Origin: Filomicrobium sp.
Lineage (GTDB): Bacteria > Pseudomonadota > Alphaproteobacteria > Rhizobiales > Hyphomicrobiaceae
Assembly (NCBI GenBank): GCA_021775655.1
Contig: JAJFHK010000239.1
Coordinates: 1-6,302, forward strand
Length of the DNA stretch: 6,302 nt
Reading direction: 5' to 3'
The stretch's first letter is position 1. Each line of letters begins with the position of its first letter. Made by a program: the position numbers and the translations under genes. The notes under the pieces are model-generated. The model made no database searches. It had not been told where the DNA came from and saw only the letters and a program-made list of their open reading frames with translations. This document shows, in pieces, positions 1-5,956 of the stretch.

Positions 1-279
1 AAGTACATAGGTGGGAGAGGGCTTTCCACGATAGCAATTGTTGAGCGCCGCGACATCGGCGTCGGTTGCCAGCGCAACGGCGGCGCCTGCATGAGCTAGC
101 CGCGCCTCGGGTATCCGGGACGCGGCAAATGCGGCCTCTCGAACGGCAGCTGCAGCATCTGCAACGGCCGTCCAATCGCCCCCGTTTTCCATGACATCCA
201 CGCTTATCAGGCCAGCCGGCCCCGTCTGTGGAGGTTCGTCGTCGGACCCTTTGAGGCACCTGTCGCTGTCGTCACTCAT
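1..279 (-). CDS. ybeY: Endoribonuclease / rRNA maturation factor YbeY, N-terminal part (gene runs off the left edge)
   Basis: Ninety-three codons are visible before the window edge. YbeY is a small cytoplasmic zinc-dependent endoribonuclease-like protein needed for 16S rRNA 3' end maturation and ribosome quality control. The recognisable parts are ISVDV near residues 24-28, an alanine-rich helix at about 40-56, and the ALATDADVAALNNCYRGK stretch (about 72-89) running into PTYVL, where the family normally has KPTNVLSFP. The zinc-binding HxxxHxxxxxH motif would lie beyond the edge and cannot be checked. The ATG at 279-277 overlaps the phoH TGA in an ATGA. No properly spaced Shine-Dalgarno sequence precedes it, since the only GAG touches the ATG, so coupling to phoH translation is likely. 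About 22 mostly hydrophilic, acidic residues come before ISVDV, which is long for the family, so a later start cannot be excluded. The phoH neighbour strongly supports the call. Confidence 0.88.
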   Translation of the reverse strand, partial: MSDDSDRCLKGSDDEPPQTGPAGLISVDVMENGGDWTAVADAAAAVREAAFAASRIPEARLAHAGAAVALATDADVAALNNCYRGKPSPTYVL

Positions 280-1292
280 CTCGAAATTTGTTTCGTTTCC
301 TCCGCCTTATCATAGGCAGCGACGATCCGGGCGACAAGTTCGCGACGCACAACATCGGACCCTGTGAAGCGTACCGCCTCAACGCCATGAACGTCGTTCA
401 GCAAACCGACCGCCTCCTCCAGTCCAGATGTCATCCCTGGGGGTAGGTCGATTTGGGAGGGATCTCCTGTCACCACCATCTTCGCGTTTTCACCAAGGCG
501 GGTGAGAAACATCTTCATCTGCATACTGGTGGTGTTTTGGGCTTCATCGAGGATTACGAACGCGTTCGCCAGCGTGCGCCCACGCATAAAAGCCAAGGGC
601 GCGATTTCAATGACACCGATTTCGAGGTCTCGATCGACCTTTTCGGGCGGAAGCACATCGTAGAGAGCGTCATAGAGTGGGCGCAGATAGGGATCGACCT
701 TTTCCTTCAGGTCGCCGGGGAGAAAACCAAGACGCTCTCCTGCTTCTACGGCGGGCCTGGAAAGTATGATGCGCTCGACGAGGCCTTTTTCCAGGCAATG
801 CGCAGCCATCGCGACCGCGATATACGTTTTACCCGTTCCTGCAGGTCCGACGCCAAATACGAGATCTTTCTCGTGCAAAGCGCGCATATACGCACTCTGC
901 ATCGGCGTGCGAGCCTTGATCACACGTCGCCGCGTCGCGATCTGCGCCTGGACACCATCGGTTGGCACTTCGTGGCGGGCATGCCGGATCAGTCCGTCGA
1001 AGTCACCGGGGCCAACAGTTTCGCCTGACGATATGCGCTTATAGAGATCTTCGAGCACTTGGCGCGCCAGCCCGCACTGCGATTCAGAACCGGTCAGGAT
1101 GATGACGTTGCCGTGGGCGTGCGCTTCGATGCCAAGCCGGTCCTCAATAAGTGCCAAGTGACTGTCGAACTCGCCCAGTAGCTGGGTCAGGTGTCGATTA
1201 TCCTCGAAAGGGACGACGACGCGCGCGTTCGACGTCTGGGGCTTCGCAGAGCGCCCCTGGCCGGTCACAGGTTGACCGCGAAATGCTGGCAA
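276..1292 (-). CDS. phoH: PhoH-like P-loop ATPase (PhoL/YbeZ type)
   Basis: A 338-residue cytoplasmic ATPase of the PhoH/YbeZ family, which pairs with YbeY and is thought to act in RNA or ribosome metabolism. Its exact substrate is unsettled. Residues 1-25 are a basic, low-complexity leader. Residues 26-90 form the N-terminal domain with a KH-like flavour (VVVPFEDN to LEDLYKR). The ATPase core carries Walker A GPAGTGKT at 149-156, the family motif RPAVEAGERLGFLPG at 179-193, GRTLANAF at 238-245, Walker B VILDEAQ at 246-252, and VVTGDPSQIDLP at 273-284. All key residues are intact and the length is normal. I place the start at a TTG (1292-1290): an in-frame stop lies at 1310-1308, no ATG or GTG occurs between, and GGGAG sits 9 bases upstream of the TTG. 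The stop overlaps the ybeY ATG by 4 bases. The + strand reading frames across this gene are shadows. Confidence 0.95.
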   Translation of the reverse strand: MPAFRGQPVTGQGRSAKPQTSNARVVVPFEDNRHLTQLLGEFDSHLALIEDRLGIEAHAHGNVIILTGSESQCGLARQVLEDLYKRISSGETVGPGDFDGLIRHARHEVPTDGVQAQIATRRRVIKARTPMQSAYMRALHEKDLVFGVGPAGTGKTYIAVAMAAHCLEKGLVERIILSRPAVEAGERLGFLPGDLKEKVDPYLRPLYDALYDVLPPEKVDRDLEIGVIEIAPLAFMRGRTLANAFVILDEAQNTTSMQMKMFLTRLGENAKMVVTGDPSQIDLPPGMTSGLEEAVGLLNDVHGVEAVRFTGSDVVRRELVARIVAAYDKAEETKQISR

Positions 1293-1301
1293 ATCAGAAG
1301 A

Positions 1302-1306
1302 CTCCC
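1302..1306 (-). promoter_or_regulatory. Ribosome binding site deciding the TTG start of phoH
   Basis: GGGAG on the minus strand lies 9 bases before the TTG at 1292-1290. It is the only good Shine-Dalgarno match near the 5' end of the frame. A TGA at 1310-1308 closes the frame upstream, so this site decides a non-ATG start. An out-of-frame ATG at 1308-1306 opens only a 4-codon reading frame ending in TGA and is probably irrelevant. Confidence 0.65.
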
Positions 1307-1325
1307 ATCAGCCGGTTCCGTTTCA

Positions 1326-1331
1326 ATTATG
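1326..1331 (-). promoter_or_regulatory. Possible -10 element for phoH
   Basis: CATAAT on the minus strand, about 34 bases upstream of the phoH TTG, is one base from the consensus -10 TATAAT. The best partner at 18-base spacing is CCAACA, which matches only three positions of TTGACA. phoH-ybeY may therefore have its own weak promoter between miaB and phoH, or may only be read through from miaB. The evidence is thin. Confidence 0.22.
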
Positions 1332-1353
1332 CCTTCATCCGACGCTAATGTTG

Positions 1354-1377
1354 GCGCAAACCCCGCAACGCCGCAAC
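1354..1377 (-). repeat. Three tandem 8-base units between miaB and phoH
   Basis: On the minus strand the units read GTTGCGGC, GTTGCGGG and GTTTGCGC. The first two differ by one base and the third is degenerate. The first unit also belongs to a short inverted pair, GCAAC-TG-GTTGC on the + strand at 1373-1384. The array lies in the 132-base gap between miaB and phoH, just upstream of the possible phoH -10 element. It could be a binding site, a weak RNA structure or chance in GC-rich spacer DNA. No T-run follows it, so it is not a convincing terminator. Confidence 0.3.
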
Positions 1378-1424
1378 TGGTTGCATCTCATACCAGGAAC
1401 TTAGGCTTAAGACTACGCAACGAT

Positions 1425-2792
1425 TTATGCCGCGCGTATGACACCTAGCAGGCTATTCGGCCCTGCGCTGGAGATTTCAACGGGAATAACGCGACCTAGA
1501 AGTGTGGCGTCGCCATCTGCATGGACGGGTTGAAGGTAAGGTGAGCGGCCGACGATTTGGCCGTCGTGGCGGCCGGGCCGCTCGAACAATACCGGAATAA
1601 CCTGTCCAACGCAGCCCTCGTTAAACCGAGAGGTTTGCGAAGCGAGCAATTCCTGCAAACGGTGAAGGCGCTTGGTTTTTACTTCTTCTGGCAGTTGTTC
1701 TTCGCTTTTCGCAGCAGGTGTGCCGGGCCGCGCAGAATATTTGAACGAAAATGCCTGCGCGAAGCCGATCTCGTTGACCAGCGTCAAGGTCTCTTCGAAT
1801 TCTTGATCGGTTTCACCAGGAAAGCCAACGATGATATCTGTCGAAAGCGCGATATCCGGACGCGCCGTGCGAATTTTTTCGATCAATCGGCGATATTGGG
1901 CGACCGTGTGTTTGCGGTTCATGAGCGCAAGAATTCGGTCAGACCCGGCCTGAAACGGCAGATGCAGATATGGCATCAGCTTTTCTTCATCGCGGTGGGC
2001 AGCGATCAGGTCATCGTTCATATCGTGGGGATGGCTCGTCGTGTAGCGGAGCCGCTCAAGACCTTCGAGTTTGGCAACGGCACTGATGAGTTTTGCCAAC
2101 GTCCAGTCTTTCCCGTCAGGTCCTTCGCCGTGATAGGCATTGACGTTCTGGCCGAGTAGCGTCAGTTCACGAACGCCGCGCGAGATCAACGAGCGAGCCT
2201 CGTCCAGCAGACCGCTTACAGGACGTGAGAACTCCATACCCCGCGTGTAAGGCACAACACAAAACGTGCAGAATTTATCGCAACCTTCTTGTACGGTCAG
2301 GAACGCGGATGCGGCACGAGTTGCACCGGGCTGGGCTGGCTTGGCGACCAGTCGATCAGGCAACCTAGAGAACTTGTCGTCTTCAGGAAAATTCGTATCG
2401 ACGATGCGGCGCGATTCTGATTGCGCACGGAAAACAAGATCGGGAAGGCGGTGATAGCTCTGCGGGCCAACGACGAGATCAACGACTGGTGAGCGAGCGA
2501 TGATCTCAGCGCCCTCAGCCTGGGCCACGCATCCGGCTACAGTGACAATCGTCTGTTTACCCTGCTCGCGGCGGTCGTCCTTTACCTGGCGCAGACGGCC
2601 AAGCTCTGAATAAACTTTCTCGGCTGCCTTTTCACGGATATGGCAGGTATTGAGAACGATGACTTCGGCCTCTTCGAGGCATTCTGTTTCGGTAAAGCCG
2701 TACGGGATCAGGGACTCCGCTATGCGCTCGGAGTCGTAAACGTTCATCTGGCACCCGAACGTTTTAACGAAGACCTTCTTGGTCCCCGGCAT
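1425..2792 (-). CDS. miaB: tRNA-2-methylthio-N6-dimethylallyladenosine synthase MiaB
   Basis: This radical SAM methylthiotransferase adds the 2-methylthio group to i6A at tRNA position 37, making ms2i6A, which stabilises codon-anticodon pairing. From the chosen ATG it has 455 residues, a normal length. The N-terminal UPF0004 domain supplies three cluster cysteines, C14 (TFGCQMN), C50 (NTCHIREKA) and C88 (VAGCVAQ). The radical SAM core has CDKFCTFC with C171, C175 and C178, followed by VPYTRG. The central barrel contains LLGQNVNAY and [11 protein letters not shown]. The C-terminal part, about 385-450, fits a TRAM RNA-binding domain. All six cysteines for two [4Fe-4S] clusters are present. The ATG at 2792-2790 is chosen because GAGGAG lies 7 bases upstream and the protein then begins just before the conserved [13 protein letters not shown] about 34 codons further upstream would add a non-conserved leader. 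phoH lies 132 bases downstream and plsC 208 bases upstream. Confidence 0.97.
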   Translation of the reverse strand: MPGTKKVFVKTFGCQMNVYDSERIAESLIPYGFTETECLEEAEVIVLNTCHIREKAAEKVYSELGRLRQVKDDRREQGKQTIVTVAGCVAQAEGAEIIARSPVVDLVVGPQSYHRLPDLVFRAQSESRRIVDTNFPEDDKFSRLPDRLVAKPAQPGATRAASAFLTVQEGCDKFCTFCVVPYTRGMEFSRPVSGLLDEARSLISRGVRELTLLGQNVNAYHGEGPDGKDWTLAKLISAVAKLEGLERLRYTTSHPHDMNDDLIAAHRDEEKLMPYLHLPFQAGSDRILALMNRKHTVAQYRRLIEKIRTARPDIALSTDIIVGFPGETDQEFEETLTLVNEIGFAQAFSFKYSARPGTPAAKSEEQLPEEVKTKRLHRLQELLASQTSRFNEGCVGQVIPVLFERPGRHDGQIVGRSPYLQPVHADGDATLLGRVIPVEISSAGPNSLLGVIRAA

Positions 2793-2799
2793 CGCTATT

Positions 2800-2805
2800 C
2801 TCCTC
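2800..2805 (-). promoter_or_regulatory. Strong Shine-Dalgarno site of miaB
   Basis: GAGGAG on the minus strand sits 7 bases before the ATG at 2792. It is among the best ribosome binding sites in the window and settles the miaB start against the longer GTG-initiated frame beginning at 2894. Confidence 0.75.
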
Positions 2806-2860
2806 GCGGACGCGGTAAGATGGTTCGCGTCAGTTCTGAAGCTACCTGAGTCGGCCCAAT

Positions 2861-2878
2861 TTCCCGAATAATTCCCGA
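2861..2878. repeat. Two direct TTCCCGA copies 11 bases apart upstream of miaB
   Basis: TTCCCGA occurs at 2861-2867 and again at 2872-2878, with AAT-rich flanks that extend the similarity (AATTTCCCGA and AATTCCCGA). The start-to-start spacing of 11 bases is about one helical turn, as expected for a regulator binding the same face of DNA twice. The pair lies 69-86 bases upstream of the miaB ATG. A role as an operator is inference only, and two 7-base matches in spacer DNA can arise by chance. Confidence 0.25.
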
Positions 2879-2940
2879 CTTTTCCAGCAGCCACGATTTT
2901 CTAGCATCGACGATGTATCGCGGCTGAACAACGGCGGCGG

Positions 2941-2966
2941 ACACTGCTGCCAGATCAGGCAGGTGT
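2941..2966. other. Inverted repeat / hairpin between plsC and miaB
   Basis: On the + strand the arms are ACAC (2941-2944) plus CTGCC (2947-2951), and GGCAG (2958-2962) plus GTGT (2963-2966). They enclose a 6-base loop, with a 2-base TG bulge on the left arm. No T-run follows on either strand, so it is not a standard intrinsic terminator. On the minus strand a TTGACA (2969-2964) overlaps the outer arm and resembles a -35 box, but no good -10 follows at 17 bases. It could be an operator, an mRNA structure in the plsC-miaB spacer, or chance. Confidence 0.35.
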
Positions 2967-3000
2967 CAATGCGACTCTTGGGAGAAGGGTATTTTTGGAA

Positions 3001-3927
3001 TCAGACGAAGTTACGGGTTTCTCCCGACTGCTTGGCGGGAGTTCGAAGGTTCTCCCGTGGTATCTCTGCAAGGTCAACGGCGGTTCCGGGTGGGCGCCCT
3101 CTCAGGATCCGGACCAGTTCTGAGCGGACCTCTGCCTCGGAATGGCGGGCCAGTTCCTTGCGATCGGCGAAGTTATCCAAAGGAACCGGCGGGCCAATAC
3201 TGATTTTCACGTCGAGAGGGCCTGCCTTGAGAAGCTGCCAGGCGTGCGAACCCATTTCCATGTCGCCGTACCAGCCAACGAGTGGCCGATCGGCCCGTTC
3301 AAGCGGTACGCCGTGCAGGTGCGTGTAGCAAATCGTCAAGGTCTGCACTTGAGCTTTGACGGACCGATTCAGCTCGCCTTGTCCAGCGGCCTGCGTTTCT
3401 TCATCGACTGGCTTCGAGCGGATTGGTTTGGCGGCAGCGAACAATGATGTGCGGAAAGGAAGCACTCGATTGCCGTCGCTTGAAGTTCCTTCCGCGAAAA
3501 GGACGAGCTTATCACCATCCGCCAAACGGGCCGCGATTTCTCGTGCGGAGCCCGCGGCTGCGGTGCGCCGGTCGCGGTCGATGAACACGGATCGCTGCAG
3601 TTTGGCGAGCCAGGAGACGAAAGGCCAGCGTCCAACCTCCTTCTTGGCCACAAAAGAGACAGGGGCGACCGCGGAGATAACAGGGATGTCGAGCCACGAG
3701 GTGTGATTGGCGATAATGAGGACGGGCTGATCCTTCGCCAGTGCGCCGTCGATTGACAGCCGGATGCCAAGCAGGCGGCAGACTTGGCGGTGATACCAAT
3801 TCGGAAATGTTCGCGCGAGCGGTGGCGAGACCCTGAGAAACAGGGCCTGCAGAGGCATCAGCGGAACCGTCATTGCGAAAAAGCCGGCTAGGATTCGCCC
3901 GGCGCGAAAGGCGCTCATTGCGCTCAT
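3001..3927 (-). CDS. plsC: 1-acyl-sn-glycerol-3-phosphate acyltransferase (PlsC/OlsA family)
   Basis: This acyltransferase most likely transfers an acyl chain to lysophosphatidic acid to make phosphatidic acid at the inner membrane. Alphaproteobacterial relatives such as OlsA instead acylate lyso-ornithine lipid, and sequence alone does not separate these roles. The protein has 308 residues. Residues 11-33 form a hydrophobic N-terminal membrane segment. The catalytic HX4D motif is NHTSWLD, with H75 and D80. FVAKKEVGRWPF is at 92-103, FIDRDRR at 115-121, and the substrate-binding EGTSS at 146-150. WYGDMEM and the following hydrophobic stretch are typical of the alphaproteobacterial form. A hydrophilic Gln/Lys/Glu-rich stretch at about 168-195 looks like an insertion. 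The ATG at 3927-3925 overlaps the rimI TGA as ATGA and has no clear Shine-Dalgarno sequence, so coupled translation is likely. A second ATG three codons later is possible. A longer open frame up to 4047 runs inside rimI and is not conserved-looking. Confidence 0.93.
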   Translation of the reverse strand: MSAMSAFRAGRILAGFFAMTVPLMPLQALFLRVSPPLARTFPNWYHRQVCRLLGIRLSIDGALAKDQPVLIIANHTSWLDIPVISAVAPVSFVAKKEVGRWPFVSWLAKLQRSVFIDRDRRTAAAGSAREIAARLADGDKLVLFAEGTSSDGNRVLPFRTSLFAAAKPIRSKPVDEETQAAGQGELNRSVKAQVQTLTICYTHLHGVPLERADRPLVGWYGDMEMGSHAWQLLKAGPLDVKISIGPPVPLDNFADRKELARHSEAEVRSELVRILRGRPPGTAVDLAEIPRENLRTPAKQSGETRNFV

Positions 3928-4436
3928 GCAATCATTGTTAGATCGCGCGACAGCGTCAGCGCATCGACCGTCGTGCCTTCTCGGCGCTTGTAGTACCCCG
4001 GGCGCTTGCCCACTTCCATGAACCCCAAGCTGGCGTACATGCTGCAAGCCGGCAGGTTGTCAGCGGCAACTTCTAGAAACAGACGGTTTGCGCCGCTTGC
4101 CTTGACGGCCCGCGACAATCCCTCGACCAGCCTGCGGCCGATCCCCCGACGCTGGAAGGGGGCGCTGACTCCGATAGAGAGAATTTCAGCTTCATCGGCG
4201 GCAATACGGCCAATTGCAAATCCACCGGGAACGGGTTGGCCGGTCTCGCGCAGGCGTATCTTGGCGACCAGCGCACTGGCACAGGGATCGACAAGAAGTC
4301 GGTGCGTCGCATCTACGTCCCAGGCGGGATCGAATAACTCGGTGTGGAGTGTGGCGATGTCCGGAGCTGCTTCGGCTTCCGCCCACAAAAGGCTGACGTA
4401 ACGATCTTCGATCGGCGGATAGGGATTGGTTGTCAT
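3924..4436 (-). CDS. rimI: GNAT N-acetyltransferase, RimI-like (ribosomal protein S18 alanine acetyltransferase)
   Basis: A 170-residue single-domain GNAT protein. RimI acetylates the N-terminal alanine of ribosomal protein S18 using acetyl-CoA. The acetyl-CoA binding motif A is visible as ILSIGVSAPFQRRGIGRRLVEG at about residues 85-106, with the QRRGIG pyrophosphate loop at 95-100. LEVAADNLPACSMYASLGF at 121-139 carries the family's likely catalytic Glu (E122) and the Tyr proton donor (Y134). RPGYYKRREGTTVDALTLSRDL follows, as usual in RimI. The extra N-terminal 20 residues or so are slightly longer than in Escherichia coli RimI. The gene is locked between tsaB and plsC by ATGA overlaps at both ends. 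Only a weak GAG, 7 bases before the ATG, could serve as a ribosome binding site. Neighbourhood with tsaB is common in bacteria and favours RimI over an unrelated GNAT, but the true substrate is inferred. Confidence 0.88.
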   Translation of the reverse strand: MTTNPYPPIEDRYVSLLWAEAEAAPDIATLHTELFDPAWDVDATHRLLVDPCASALVAKIRLRETGQPVPGGFAIGRIAADEAEILSIGVSAPFQRRGIGRRLVEGLSRAVKASGANRLFLEVAADNLPACSMYASLGFMEVGKRPGYYKRREGTTVDALTLSRDLTMIA

Positions 4437-5140
4437 GGTGTCACTCGCAACATCGATTTGCCTGTTTGTGGCTTGGCATCGGCAGGACGCAGATAAAGTG
4501 GAGAAACGGATCGGCCGTTATCATCAAGCCGCACGGCAAGGCGGGCAAGGAATCGGGCATCTGGTACAAGGTCACGGCGTAGCGCGCGAAGATTGCTCGA
4601 ACCATCACGTGTGCCGGCTGCATCGGCGACCGCGATAGCACCCGATCCGGCGACGACGGCAGGCCCCCCGTGTGACAGCAAATCTGCGGCTGCCTGCGGG
4701 GAAAGAACGGCTGCATCGCACAGAGGTGCTCCAGCTCGAAAGTGCTGCACGTAGACTTCGCCGCGGCGGGCGTCGGTCGCTACCAGGATGTCCGGGGAAT
4801 CCTCATCGGAATGTTTCAGGCTCTCGGCGACCTCCTCGGCCATCACCCACAGGCTGGTTGCTGCGACCAGCGGCTTGCCTGTCGCCAGCGCGAGCGCACG
4901 CGCTGCGGCGACTGCGATGCGGGTGCCAGTGAATGTTCCGGGCCCACAGGTAACAGCAAGGCGGTCGACCGCGTCAAATGGCAGACCAGCTTCTGCCATG
5001 ACTTCACTTATCATCAGAACCAGCCTTTCTGCGTGACCGGTTGCCATTGGCTCGAAGCGCGAAGCAACGCAGCCTTCGCCGCCGCACTCAAGAGCAACGG
5101 AGCAGGCATCGAAGCAGGTGTCGAAGCCAAGGATGTTCAT
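4433..5140 (-). CDS. tsaB: tRNA threonylcarbamoyladenosine biosynthesis protein TsaB
   Basis: TsaB (YeaZ) is the non-catalytic scaffold that pairs with TsaD and TsaE to put t6A on adenosine 37 of ANN-decoding tRNAs. The 235-residue frame has the ASKHA-fold start ILGFDTCFDACSVALE (3-18), the family signature CGPGTFTGTRIAVAAARALA (65-84), TDARRGEVYV (122-131) and the C-terminal SPLYLRPADAKP. The length matches the family. I choose the ATG at 5140-5138: GAG lies 9 bases upstream and conserved residues follow at once. An in-frame TTG three codons earlier (5149) has no spaced ribosome binding site. The stop overlaps the rimI ATG as ATGA, so tsaB heads a coupled tsaB-rimI-plsC unit. TsaD and TsaE are not encoded in this window, which is normal. 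Confidence 0.95.
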   Translation of the reverse strand: MNILGFDTCFDACSVALECGGEGCVASRFEPMATGHAERLVLMISEVMAEAGLPFDAVDRLAVTCGPGTFTGTRIAVAAARALALATGKPLVAATSLWVMAEEVAESLKHSDEDSPDILVATDARRGEVYVQHFRAGAPLCDAAVLSPQAAADLLSHGGPAVVAGSGAIAVADAAGTRDGSSNLRALRRDLVPDARFLARLAVRLDDNGRSVSPLYLRPADAKPQTGKSMLRVTP

Positions 5141-5274
5141 GCGCGCCAACTCTATACAGTCCCGTTGGGATTTTCACCCTTTACGGTTTGTGAATGCACG
5201 ACAGGGCCGACTGCCTCTACGCGCGCAATGCCGCCTGCTAATGTCGCGGTGGAGAATTGTGCAACCTGCAATAA

Positions 5275-5288
5275 AGCGCAACTGCGCT
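5275..5288 (-). terminator. Weak hairpin after the nitroreductase gene
   Basis: On the minus strand AGCGC-AGTT-GCGCT forms a 5-base-pair stem with a 4-base loop, followed by TTATTGC. It lies about 24 bases past the nitroreductase stop. A perfect 10-base palindrome, GCGCTAGCGC (5284-5293), overlaps its upstream side and could form an alternative fold. The short stem and broken T-run make efficient termination doubtful; attenuation or no role is as likely. The rest of the 171-base gap before tsaB holds no gene or promoter I can support. Confidence 0.3.
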
Positions 5289-5311
5289 AGCGCCCTTTAC
5301 AGGTCAAAGAC

Positions 5312-5908
5312 TTAGAGGATTTGCGCCATCTCCTCGAACTCGAAACGGGGGCTGCGTGGACGCAGGCCGTCGCGATTGCCATATCCAATATTGCACAAGA
5401 AATTTGAGCGAATAGATGTGCCGGCGAAGAATTCGGCATCGACCCCGCTGTTGTCGAAGCCCGACATCGGCCCGCAATCGAGGCCTAGCGCGCGTGCCGC
5501 AAGGATCAAATACGCGCCCTGCAATGTCCCGTTGCGAAATGCCGTTTCTTCAATTTTTGCAGGTTTTCCAACGAACCAGCTCTTGGCGTCTGTGTGGGGA
5601 AAGAGCTTTGGGAGATGTTCATAGAATTCCATATCGTGGCCGATTATGGCGCAGACGGGTGCCTGCATTGTCTTCTCGGCGTTGCCTTCGGAGAGGTGTG
5701 GCCTTAGGCGCGACTTGGCTTCAGGCGAACGCAGAAAGTAGACGCGCGCCGGCGAGCAGTTGGCGCTGGTCGGACCCATTTTGACTAGATCCACCAGTTG
5801 ACCGAGTTGGTCGTCGCTGATCCCTTTGTCTTGCCATGCGTTAAACGTGCGGGCCTCAAGGAATAGCTGGTCCAGGGCGTTCTGGGTCAACGGTGTTGGA
5901 TTCGGCAT
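5312..5908 (-). CDS. RutE/HadB-type nitroreductase family protein (putative malonic semialdehyde reductase)
   Basis: A 198-residue flavin-dependent oxidoreductase of the nitroreductase superfamily, in the subgroup that includes Escherichia coli RutE. RutE reduces malonic semialdehyde to 3-hydroxypropionate with NAD(P)H in pyrimidine breakdown. Family marks are EARTFNAW (18-25), the strongly conserved [12 protein letters not shown] (44-55), [13 protein letters not shown] (78-90), [11 protein letters not shown] (95-105), [33 protein letters not shown] (120-152) and [10 protein letters not shown] (168-177). The length agrees with RutE and no residue seems lost. No other rut gene, pyrimidine gene or regulator is nearby, so the RutE reaction is carried over from the family; other aldehydes, nitro compounds or quinones could be the real substrates. 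The ATG at 5908 has AGGAG 10 bases upstream. A terminator separates it from nfuA, so it probably has its own promoter, although I cannot identify one. Confidence 0.9.
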   Translation of the reverse strand: MPNPTPLTQNALDQLFLEARTFNAWQDKGISDDQLGQLVDLVKMGPTSANCSPARVYFLRSPEAKSRLRPHLSEGNAEKTMQAPVCAIIGHDMEFYEHLPKLFPHTDAKSWFVGKPAKIEETAFRNGTLQGAYLILAARALGLDCGPMSGFDNSGVDAEFFAGTSIRSNFLCNIGYGNRDGLRPRSPRFEFEEMAQIL

Positions 5909-5918
5909 GTCTATTTTG

Positions 5919-5923
5919 CTCCT
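5919..5923 (-). promoter_or_regulatory. Ribosome binding site of the nitroreductase gene
   Basis: AGGAG on the minus strand ends 10 bases before the ATG at 5908. The match is strong and the spacing slightly long. It supports this ATG as the start and independent translation initiation after the terminator. Confidence 0.65.
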
Positions 5924-5956
5924 ACTGTTGGCGTGCTGAATTTGTCATGGTGGATC

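Noticed and set aside
453..1028. 191-codon open frame on the + strand inside phoH
   Set aside because: It lies wholly antisense to a clear PhoH protein, has no recognisable domain and no credible ribosome binding site. Long antisense frames are expected opposite GC-rich genes.
1557..2159. 200-codon open frame on the + strand inside miaB
   Set aside because: It is antisense to conserved MiaB coding sequence. The translation has no family resemblance and looks like a codon shadow.
2793..2894. Longer MiaB beginning at the GTG at 2894
   Set aside because: The added leader is not family-like, while GAGGAG 7 bases before the ATG at 2792 clearly marks the start.
2941..2966. Hairpin read as the terminator of plsC
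   Set aside because: No T-run follows on the minus strand, where the next bases are GC-rich, so it is listed only as an inverted repeat.
3928..4047. Longer N-terminus for PlsC inside rimI
   Set aside because: The extra 40 residues are the shadow frame of rimI, are not membrane-like, and would create a long overlap. The ATGA start at 3927 fits the family better.
5141..5149. TsaB start at the TTG three codons upstream
   Set aside because: The purine-rich GAG lies directly against this TTG but 9 bases before the ATG at 5140, so the ATG is preferred. The difference is only three residues.
4742..5290. 182-codon + strand open frame over tsaB and its upstream gap
   Set aside because: It mostly mirrors tsaB and has odd, cysteine-rich composition with no domain. 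Its extension into the gap alone is not evidence for a gene.
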